In this document: one piece after another, positions 1 through 6,600 of the stretch
Layout of the letters: each line of letters starts with the position of its first letter
How positions within the stretch are numbered: position 1 is the first letter of the stretch
Assembly: GCA_910577315.1 (NCBI GenBank)
Contig: CAJTME010000003.1
Span: forward strand, 62,001 to 126,000
Reading direction: 5' to 3'
Length of the DNA stretch: 64,000 nucleotides
Source: an uncultured Muribaculaceae bacterium
Lineage (GTDB): Bacteria; Bacteroidota; Bacteroidia; Bacteroidales; Muribaculaceae
The notes under the pieces: model-generated
Databases searched by the model: none
Told to the model about the DNA's origin: nothing
The model's input: only the letters and a program-made list of their open reading frames with translations
Translations under genes and position numbers: made by a program

Positions 1-413
1 AACAGGACATCATCATTCCCGCAATCAACGAAGCCCGCGAGCGCAAGATAATGGCGTTCGGCCCGTATGCAGCCGACGGATTTTTCGGCGCGGGACGCTT
101 CGTGAAATTCGACGGCATCCTGGCTATGTACCACGACCAGGGCCTCGCTCCGTTCAAGGCCATCGCAATGGAATCGGGCATCAACTTCACCGCCGGGCTC
201 CCGTTCGTGCGCACATCGCCCGACCACGGCACCGGCTATGACATCGCAGGCCGCGGCGAGGCGTCGCCCGAGTCGATGCGGTCGGCCATCTACGCCGCCA
301 TCGACATCTGGCGCAACCGCCGCTGTGACGACGAAGCCCACCGCTCGCCGCTGCGCAAGCAATACCGCGAGAAAGGCTCGGACAACGTTGTTCTTGACTT
401 ATCAGGCGAATGA
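1..413 (+). CDS. pdxA: 4-hydroxythreonine-4-phosphate dehydrogenase, C-terminal part (truncated by window edge)
   Basis: The open frame is already running at the window start (first full codon at base 3) and ends TGA at 411-413. The visible 137 or so residues match the C-terminal half of PdxA: the YHDQGLAPFK segment carries the conserved His-Asp of the metal/substrate site, followed by the SPDHGTGYDIAG block typical of the family. PdxA oxidises 4-phosphohydroxy-L-threonine in the DXP-dependent pyridoxal phosphate pathway in the cytoplasm. The next gene begins inside the stop (ATGA overlap), so they are translationally coupled. The 5' end lies outside the window. Confidence 0.95.
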   Translation, partial: QDIIIPAINEARERKIMAFGPYAADGFFGAGRFVKFDGILAMYHDQGLAPFKAIAMESGINFTAGLPFVRTSPDHGTGYDIAGRGEASPESMRSAIYAAIDIWRNRRCDDEAHRSPLRKQYREKGSDNVVLDLSGE

Positions 414-1411
414 TGAAAGTGTTGACCACCATCATATCAGCTGCCGCAATCATGCTCGGTTCATCCTGCTCGGGAGGCTCGGCCTCGGCCGAGACGAAAG
501 CCGCAGCCGAAACGTTCACCGAACAGGGAGCCTTCTCGGCGGACTCAGCTTTCAGCTACGTGAAAGCGCAGACTGCCATGGGTCCGCGCGTGCCAGGCAG
601 CGAGGCTCATTCGGCCTGCGGCGACTGGCTCGCATCGCGCCTTAAAGATTTCGGAGCCGACACCGTCAGCATCACCGGGACGCCCGTCAAGGCGTGGGAC
701 GGCACCACCCTGCCCGTCCGCAACGTCTTTGCGCGGTATAACGCCGACGCCACCACCCGCATCCTGCTGGTGGCGCATTACGACACACGTCCCTGGGCTG
801 ACCATGACCCCGACCCGTCCAAGCGCCTGACGCCTATCGACGGAGCCAATGACGGCGCGAGCGGCGTCGGCGTACTGCTCGAAGTTGCCCGCAACCTTGG
901 CATGAAGCGCCCCGAAATCGGGGTTGACATATTGCTGACGGACTGCGAGGACTATGGCGCCCGCGACGACGCCCAGGTTGCCGATTCGGAGGCGACATGG
1001 TGTCTCGGCACGCAGCAGTTTGTCGAAAACCTCCCCTATACCGCCGCAACGATGCCACGCCTGGGAATCCTCCTCGACATGGTCGGCGGCAAGGACGCGA
1101 AATTCCATCAGGAATATTTCTCGGCCAACTATGCTCCGCAGCCTACCGCGCGGGTATGGGCAATGGCGAAAAAGATGGGGCTGGGCGAGCGCTTCCCAAT
1201 GAGCATCGGCGGCGCCATCACCGACGACCACATCCCCCTGCTACGCGCCGGAATTCCCACCACCGACATAATCGAGTGCGCCAATCCGTCGACCGGTTCG
1301 TTCAACCCGACATGGCACACACTCGCCGACAATATCGACAACATAGACCCCGCAACCTTAGCCGCCGCAGGCCGGGTTGTGCTTAACGTAATATACACCG
1401 AGAAACCATGA
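410..1411 (+). CDS. M28-family, glutaminyl-peptide cyclotransferase-like lipoprotein
   Basis: 333 residues. A hydrophobic N-terminus ends in a lipobox (LGSSC, Cys20), so a lipid-anchored periplasmic protein is expected. The body is an M28 zinc-hydrolase fold: AHYDTRP (about 122-128), GANDGASG with Asp148, DCED with Glu180, and TWHTLADN with His303, which fit the zinc/active-site set of M28 enzymes and of animal-type glutaminyl cyclases. Length, GANDGASG and PWAD context favour the Bacteroidetes glutaminyl cyclase branch over a general aminopeptidase, but this is family-level inference. It would cyclise N-terminal Gln of exported proteins; several signal peptides in this window end just before Gln. 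It overlaps pdxA and sufE by ATGA junctions. Confidence 0.8.
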   Translation: MMKVLTTIISAAAIMLGSSCSGGSASAETKAAAETFTEQGAFSADSAFSYVKAQTAMGPRVPGSEAHSACGDWLASRLKDFGADTVSITGTPVKAWDGTTLPVRNVFARYNADATTRILLVAHYDTRPWADHDPDPSKRLTPIDGANDGASGVGVLLEVARNLGMKRPEIGVDILLTDCEDYGARDDAQVADSEATWCLGTQQFVENLPYTAATMPRLGILLDMVGGKDAKFHQEYFSANYAPQPTARVWAMAKKMGLGERFPMSIGGAITDDHIPLLRAGIPTTDIIECANPSTGSFNPTWHTLADNIDNIDPATLAAAGRVVLNVIYTEKP

Positions 1412-1836
1412 CAATCGAAGATAAACAGAAAGAAATAACCGAGGAATTCGCCGACATCGAGGACTGGCTCGACCGCTATGCGCAGATAATCGACCTCGGC
1501 AACGAGCTGCCCCCGATTGACGAGAGCGTCAAGACCCCCGAGCATCTAATCGAGGGCTGCCAGAGCCGCGTATGGCTCGACGCAAGCCTCGACGACGAGG
1601 GCAAGGTGCATTTCCGCGCCGATTCCGACGCCATCATCGTCAAGGGCATAATCTCATTGCTCATCAGCGTCCTCGACGGCCATACGCCACAGGAGATTCT
1701 CGACGCCGACCTACATTTCATAAATGACATCGGCCTTGGCGAGCACCTGTCGCCCACCCGTTCCAACGGTCTGCTGGCAATGGTCAAGCAAATGCGCATG
1801 TACGCACTCGCCTTCAAGACGATGCACGATGCATGA
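1408..1836 (+). CDS. sufE: SufE-family sulfur acceptor protein
   Basis: 142 residues, the usual SufE length. The conserved EGCQSRVW motif places the sulfur-accepting cysteine at Cys51; the helical C-terminal half with LSPTRSNG also fits the family. SufE takes persulfide sulfur from a cysteine desulfurase (SufS type) and passes it to Fe-S cluster assembly in the cytoplasm. No sufBCDS genes are in the window, so its partners are elsewhere. Its ATG overlaps the TGA of the upstream M28 gene (ATGA), making a pdxA-M28-sufE unit. A TGCAC/TAATTCC intergenic array starts directly at its stop codon. Confidence 0.93.
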   Translation: MTIEDKQKEITEEFADIEDWLDRYAQIIDLGNELPPIDESVKTPEHLIEGCQSRVWLDASLDDEGKVHFRADSDAIIVKGIISLLISVLDGHTPQEILDADLHFINDIGLGEHLSPTRSNGLLAMVKQMRMYALAFKTMHDA

Positions 1837-1915
1837 TGCACAATTCATGATGCACAATTCATGATGCACGATGCACGATTAATTCCTAATTCCTAATTTC
1901 TAACTTCTAATTCCC
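1834..1915 (+). repeat. Intergenic TGCACAAT / TAATTCC degenerate array
   Basis: Beginning at the sufE stop, repeated TGCACAATTCATGA and TGCACGA units are followed by about 50 bases of degenerate TAATTCC/TAATTTC units. The same two-part layout, in the same orientation relative to transcription, recurs after the U32 gene (51451-51526). The second part alone recurs between the sirtuin gene and rbfA (30616-30655). No coding potential is seen. Confidence 0.8.
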
Positions 1916-1956
1916 AATTTCTAATTCACATTTTAACCTCCATACACAATAATCCT

Positions 1957-3537
1957 ATGTTTAAAAACCAACCAAAGGGTCTTATTCCCGCCGCGTTGAG
2001 CAACATGGGCGAACGATTCGGCTACTACATCATGAACGCCGTGCTCGTGCTCTTCCTTTGCTCCAAGTTCGGTCTCAGCGACGAAACCAGCGGCATCATC
2101 TATTCTTGCTTCTATGCCGGTATCTACATCCTGAGCCTCGTCGGCGGCTACATCGCTGACAAAACCCAGAACTACAAGGGGACCATCATCAAGGGTCTCA
2201 TCGTTATGTCGCTGGGATACTGCATCCTCGCCGTGCCCATCCTCTCGACCTCCGACAATATGTCGTGGCTGCTGCCCCTCACCTGCTTCGCGCTCTTCCT
2301 CATCGCCTTCGGCAACGGCCTGTTCAAGGGCAACCTACAGGCCATCGTAGGTCAGCTCTACGACAATCCCCGCTACGCATCCCAGCGTGACTCGGGATTC
2401 CAGATTTTCTATGTGTTTATCAACATCGGCGGCCTCATCGCGCCCTTCGTAGCTCCCATGCTGCGCTCGTGGTGGCTCGGCGTCCACGGCCTCACCTACA
2501 ACGCCAATCTCCCCGCCCTCGCCCACGAATACCTCTCGATCGGCGACAACATGAACATGGAGAACGCCAATAACCTCTATGCCCTCATCACCCAGGTGGG
2601 CGGTGACGCGTCGGCCGACGTCAGCGCATTCTGCACCCAGTATCTCGACGTGTTCAACACCGGCATCCACTACTCGTTCATCGCCTCGATTGTGGCAATG
2701 CTCATCTCGCTGGTTATCTTCATCTGCTTCAAGAACGGCCTTCCCAACCCGCCCAAAAAAGAAGCCGTCGAGACCGTCAACTACACCGCCGAGGAAAAAC
2801 TCGCCATGGCCAAGGAAATCAAGCAACGCATGTATGCCCTCTTCGCCGTGCTCGGCATCGCCATTTTCTTCTGGTTCTCGTTCCACCAGAACGGAACATC
2901 GCTGTCGCTCTTTGCCCGCGACTTCGTGAAGACCGACGCCATCGCCCCCGAAATCTGGCAGGCCGTCAACCCGTTCTTCGTGATCGTGCTCACTCCGCTC
3001 ATCATGCTCATCTTCGGCAACCTCGCCAAGAAAGGCAAGGAAATCTCGACCCCGCGCAAAATCGGCATCGGCATGGGTATCGCCGGCATGGCCTATCTTT
3101 TCCTCATGATTTACAGCTATGTCATGGGCTATCCTTCGGCCGAAGCCTTCAAGTCGATGGAAACCACCGCAGCCGAAGCCATGAAGAGCGGCTGGTGGAT
3201 TATGTTTGTCATCTACTTCTTCCTCACCGTGGCCGAGCTGTTCATCTCGCCGCTCGGACTGTCGTTCGTGTCCAAGGTCGCTCCCAAAAACATGCAGGGT
3301 CTCTGCCAGGGCCTGTGGCTCGGCGCCACCGCCGTCGGCAACCTGCTGCTGTGGATTGGCCCACTTATGTACAACAAGTGGCCCATCTGGGAAGCCTGGG
3401 GCGTGTTCCTCATCGTCTGCCTGATTTCGATGGCCGTCATGTTCGGCATGGTGAAATGGCTTGAACGCGTCACATCCGAGCAGCCCGCTCCCGAACCCAC
3501 TAAACCCCTCGCCACCACCGAGGAAGACAGCATCTGA
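1957..3537 (+). CDS. POT/PTR-family proton-coupled peptide transporter
   Basis: 526 residues with 12 or more hydrophobic segments. The first helix carries a GERFGYY motif, the signature of proton-dependent oligopeptide transporters (ExxERFxYY), used in proton coupling. The second and third helices have the MFS-type GGYIADK loop. A GNGLFKGN segment near residue 120 and QIFYVFINIGG near 150 also match POT proteins. It would import di- and tripeptides across the inner membrane. A stretch of about 80 residues (170-250) lies between TM blocks, as in many Bacteroidetes members. It is followed by a strong hairpin terminator; it appears monocistronic. Confidence 0.92.
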   Translation: MFKNQPKGLIPAALSNMGERFGYYIMNAVLVLFLCSKFGLSDETSGIIYSCFYAGIYILSLVGGYIADKTQNYKGTIIKGLIVMSLGYCILAVPILSTSDNMSWLLPLTCFALFLIAFGNGLFKGNLQAIVGQLYDNPRYASQRDSGFQIFYVFINIGGLIAPFVAPMLRSWWLGVHGLTYNANLPALAHEYLSIGDNMNMENANNLYALITQVGGDASADVSAFCTQYLDVFNTGIHYSFIASIVAMLISLVIFICFKNGLPNPPKKEAVETVNYTAEEKLAMAKEIKQRMYALFAVLGIAIFFWFSFHQNGTSLSLFARDFVKTDAIAPEIWQAVNPFFVIVLTPLIMLIFGNLAKKGKEISTPRKIGIGMGIAGMAYLFLMIYSYVMGYPSAEAFKSMETTAAEAMKSGWWIMFVIYFFLTVAELFISPLGLSFVSKVAPKNMQGLCQGLWLGATAVGNLLLWIGPLMYNKWPIWEAWGVFLIVCLISMAVMFGMVKWLERVTSEQPAPEPTKPLATTEEDSI

Positions 3538-3546
3538 TAATACTCC

Positions 3547-3600
3547 AACAACAACAGGCGTCCGAACCGGCAGCAGTTCGGACGCCTGTTGTTGTTATTT
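3547..3600. terminator. Bidirectional intrinsic terminator
   Basis: A perfect 21-bp inverted repeat (3547-3567 with 3576-3596, 8-base loop) followed by ATTTTAAT on the plus strand. It lies between the transporter gene and the convergent small gene at 3607-3795 and can serve both. Confidence 0.85.
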
Positions 3601-3606
3601 TAATTC

Positions 3607-3795
3607 TCAATGAATCCTGCGGCGGCCGGCGACCATGAGGATGGCACCGACAATGGCGATGCCTATAACGGCGACAGAGGTGACCCATGTGGTGAAACAC
3701 TGCACGTCGAGAATCATCAAAACAATATAGGCTATCACGATGGCGAAAACCAGTGTGAATCCGAGCCAGAATAAAAATTTACCTTTTGCGTCCAT
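3607..3795 (-). CDS. Small two-helix membrane protein, unknown function
   Basis: 62 residues: a short charged N-terminus (MDAKGKF), two hydrophobic segments (about 8-28 and 36-56) and a basic tail (GRRRIH), predicting a helical hairpin in the inner membrane. A purine-rich AAAAGGATAT lies just before the ATG. The ORF is bounded by a terminator on one side and an AT-rich gap on the other, which supports a real gene. No family is recognised. Confidence 0.65.
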   Translation of the reverse strand: MDAKGKFLFWLGFTLVFAIVIAYIVLMILDVQCFTTWVTSVAVIGIAIVGAILMVAGRRRIH

Positions 3796-3873
3796 AATAT
3801 ATCCTTTTTATTTAAAACGGATTACGGAAGCAAAAGGTTTTTATGTAGGGAAAGTGTAATTTTCAGGCGGTTA

Positions 3874-4116
3874 ATGCGTCAAATGAATAAAAAACGTATG
3901 AAACCGACAGTCAAAAAAGCTTTTTTCGCATTTGCGGTCCTTATTATGAGCGCAGGGATATATGGCGGCGTAATCGCACTCGCCAACAACTATCTCCGCA
4001 CCCACGGGATGCTGACCCCGACCACAAAATTCATTATTGGCGTAGCATTGGCCCTGGGCCTGATATTGATTTACAGATGGTTCTCACGACAACTTGACAA
4101 AATCAGTGGACAATGA
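3874..4116 (+). CDS. Small two-helix membrane protein, unknown function
   Basis: 80 residues with a strongly basic N-terminus and two hydrophobic segments (about 14-38 and 50-68), ending in a basic/polar tail. Alternative in-frame ATGs exist at codons 4 (3883) and 9 (3898), so the start is uncertain. Its TGA overlaps the ATG of the next small reading frame (ATGA at 4113-4116), suggesting a two-gene unit of tiny membrane proteins. No family is recognised. Confidence 0.6.
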   Translation: MRQMNKKRMKPTVKKAFFAFAVLIMSAGIYGGVIALANNYLRTHGMLTPTTKFIIGVALALGLILIYRWFSRQLDKISGQ

Positions 4117-4304
4117 TTAGTGAAAAGACAAAACGCAACATCTTCGGGAGCCTTGCCATGGTGGGATTATTCGTCATCGCAGGACGCAGCATCGATCTTG
4201 TAATGGGAGACGGGACTTGGTAGTCACTTGCCGGCGCCTGCATCATATATGCATGCGTCTTTGATTGGTTCCTCTACTACCGCCGCCGTTGCAAAAAGAA
4301 ATAG
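4113..4304 (+). pseudogene. Small two-helix membrane protein gene interrupted by an in-frame amber codon
   Basis: From the ATG at 4113 the frame encodes a basic start and one hydrophobic helix, then meets TAG at 4221-4223 after 36 codons. The same frame stays open for 26 more codons to TAG at 4302-4304. That second part encodes another hydrophobic helix (SLAGACIIYACVFDWFLYY) and a basic tail (RRRCKKK). The two halves together look like a normal two-helix protein of about 63 residues, like its neighbours, so the internal TAG is read as a nonsense mutation or a sequence error. There is no start codon for the second half. Confidence 0.55.
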
Positions 4305-4308
4305 AAGG

Positions 4309-5721
4309 TCAATCCTGGGGCGAGTAGACATATGCGCCGAGATCAGGAGCCGAGCCACGGGGGAGGCCGTAGCGGTCGGTAGCGGCTTCGGGACGCAGCA
4401 ACGACGGGTCGGCGGCACCGATGGCAGGCGATTCTTCCTGAACGCGATAGTCGAAGTAATAATCCTCGCGGACAGTGTGGAAGAGTGGGTCAGTGTCCCA
4501 CAGGCAGTTGATGAAATTATCGTCATCGCTGCCGGCGCTTTTCAGGATGCAGCGGCGCAGGTAGATGTCCATGCCCGTGAGATCGCCGTGCGAGATGTCC
4601 GTGCCCAGGCCGTAGATTATCGTGTTTGAAATATCGGCCGATGTGTACGGCTTGCCCGAGCCGTCGTCCGAATCGGCGTCAACATGCCCGAACGAGAGGA
4701 TGGGACCGCCGAGGGCGGTGAACAGGTAATAGTTGGCCAGGGTGCACTGGTTGAACACGTGCTTGCCGCCGGTCAGCGACACGGCTCCGTTTGCAGCCTC
4801 AGCAATCTCGCAGCCATATGCGTTTATGTTGGCATGGTAGACGTCGAGGGAGCGGTCGCCCGAATTGCGCAGGCGGGAATTGACCATGGTGAGCTCGACA
4901 GGCTCGGTGGCATCGGTGCCGTCGACCGTAACGCCCTGCCATGTATTGCACACGTGGGCATAGCTCAGTTCATTGTCGCGGGAGGTTGAGGTGAAGAACA
5001 GGCCGACCCACTGGCGCGACATTATATCGAACGAGATGTCAGCCGCCACATTGCCCGTGCGGTCGCCCGAAAAGGTTATTTCCTTGCCGATTTCGCCGCG
5101 GGCTTTCAACGAGCCGCGCACCACCATCATGGCGCCATCGTGGAAAAACAGCTCTGCGCCTGGGTCGATGGTGAGCGTCGCGCCTGGCGCCACGACCAGC
5201 GAGTCAAATATCTGATATGCCTTGTCGGCGGGAAAACGAGTGTCGGAGGTGATGGTTTCGGCATACAGGCGTCGCACGTCGCGGCCCTGCGCGGCGACGG
5301 TCACTGAACTGGTGACGCCGTTGGTGAGGAAATCAAGCGATGCGGCCACCTCGACAGGCACCGAACGCTCGTTGGCCGGGAGCGTAGTCTCGACAAATAC
5401 AAAAATCGAGTCGTTGGCACGGATTTCCACATCATGAAACTCGCGGCCAGTGAAACCGTCGACATTGAGACGGAACAACGAGGCATTCTCGCCCGAAAGG
5501 TTGATTTTGCTTATGTTGAGCGCCTTGGACGCGCGGTTATATACAGTGAAGCGGTGTGTGGTGGATGGAGCCTCGGTGAAAATCACACCCATCTGGAGGG
5601 TGTCGACAGAAAATACGGGCTGGTCAGACGACGATGTGGTGTAGCCGTCCTCGATGCAGCTGCCCAGCCCCACCAAAGCCATAACAAAAAAAAGGAGATA
5701 AGAGAGATATGTGCGTTTCAT
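4309..5721 (-). CDS. Lipoprotein with parallel beta-helix (right-handed) domain
   Basis: 470 residues from the ATG at 5721, chosen because it starts the signal peptide directly (MKRTYLSYLLFF); a 9-codon upstream extension is possible. The lipobox GLGSC puts the lipidated Cys at 22. An Ig-like or DUF1573-like N-terminal part (about 35-140) is followed by beta-helix-like coils. These include PGATLTIDPGAELFFHDGAMMVVRGSL, typical of surface beta-helix lipoproteins, and NTIIYG / GCEIAEA turns. It ends in the APDLGAYVY motif common to such proteins. The ligand is unknown; no catalytic residues are recognised. It is convergent with the tiny membrane gene at 4113. Confidence 0.75.
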   Translation of the reverse strand: MKRTYLSYLLFFVMALVGLGSCIEDGYTTSSSDQPVFSVDTLQMGVIFTEAPSTTHRFTVYNRASKALNISKINLSGENASLFRLNVDGFTGREFHDVEIRANDSIFVFVETTLPANERSVPVEVAASLDFLTNGVTSSVTVAAQGRDVRRLYAETITSDTRFPADKAYQIFDSLVVAPGATLTIDPGAELFFHDGAMMVVRGSLKARGEIGKEITFSGDRTGNVAADISFDIMSRQWVGLFFTSTSRDNELSYAHVCNTWQGVTVDGTDATEPVELTMVNSRLRNSGDRSLDVYHANINAYGCEIAEAANGAVSLTGGKHVFNQCTLANYYLFTALGGPILSFGHVDADSDDGSGKPYTSADISNTIIYGLGTDISHGDLTGMDIYLRRCILKSAGSDDDNFINCLWDTDPLFHTVREDYYFDYRVQEESPAIGAADPSLLRPEAATDRYGLPRGSAPDLGAYVYSPQD

Positions 5722-5749
5722 CAATTCTAATAACGCACAAACCTGCAAT

Positions 5750-6586
5750 TTATTGCATGAAGTCCTGCTGGATGAAGCGGGCCACCGAGTCGGCAGTGTT
5801 GGGGCCGATTACGACATCGGCGATGGCCTTCACCTCGGGCAGCGCGTTCTCCACCGCCACGGCTACATCTGCAGAGCGTAGCATGGGGATGTCGTTGAGG
5901 TTGTCGCCGAACGCCACGACGCGGCTGGCGCCTACGCGCTCTTTCAGGCGGGCGATTCCGGCAGCCTTCGACACCCCGGGGGCAAACACTTCAAGAAGCC
6001 ACAGATTGGGCGTGTAGGTGTCCTTGTAGAACGATACATAGCATCCGGTCACTCGCCACAGTTTCTCGGCCACGGTGATGATGGCGTCCTTCGGACCCAT
6101 GCCGAAAAACAGCACCACGCGCGAGCACGAATCGACGGGACACGACTGGGCGAGGTGGAAGGTTTTCAGCGTGAGGTTGCGGCGCTGGTCAACGAACAGG
6201 GTTTCGGCAGGCGAGAGGACGGTGGAGGCATGATACACGTCGAGATGATTGTCGCCGCGCAAGGTGTAGCAGAACGGATTCACCTCGCCCTCGCCGAAAA
6301 CCTCGAGCATGGCGAGGACATCGGCCTCGGGGATGAGGTGCATGTCGACAAAACGGTGGCCGGGACGGTCCCACAGCGAGGCTCCCGTCATGACGACGAG
6401 CTCGGCGGCGGTGTAGGTGTTCTCGAGCAGTTTTTCGACCGTGGCTGGGGTGCGGGCGGTGGCCACGCTTATCAGCGCTCCGCGATGGCTGAGGTCGCTG
6501 ATGATCTCGGCTGATGTTGCAGTAACCTTGCCGCGGTTGTTTAACAGGGTTCCGTCAAGGTCGGTTATGTAAAGTGTTCTGTTCAT
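5750..6586 (-). CDS. Cof-type HAD-IIB family phosphatase
   Basis: 278 residues. HAD motif I is ITDLDGTLL near the N-terminus (nucleophile Asp and general acid Asp), motif II is SVATAR, motif III Lys lies around GVSKAAG, and motif IV is GDNLNDIPML. A C2-type cap sits between motifs II and III. These proteins dephosphorylate small metabolites such as sugar phosphates or flavin nucleotides; the substrate cannot be told here. The ATG at 6586 is preferred because it places DLDGT at the usual distance; upstream in-frame ATGs give 284 residues. It follows polA closely on the same strand. Confidence 0.9.
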   Translation of the reverse strand: MNRTLYITDLDGTLLNNRGKVTATSAEIISDLSHRGALISVATARTPATVEKLLENTYTAAELVVMTGASLWDRPGHRFVDMHLIPEADVLAMLEVFGEGEVNPFCYTLRGDNHLDVYHASTVLSPAETLFVDQRRNLTLKTFHLAQSCPVDSCSRVVLFFGMGPKDAIITVAEKLWRVTGCYVSFYKDTYTPNLWLLEVFAPGVSKAAGIARLKERVGASRVVAFGDNLNDIPMLRSADVAVAVENALPEVKAIADVVIGPNTADSVARFIQQDFMQ

Positions 6587-6600
6587 TTTCATATAAGGAA

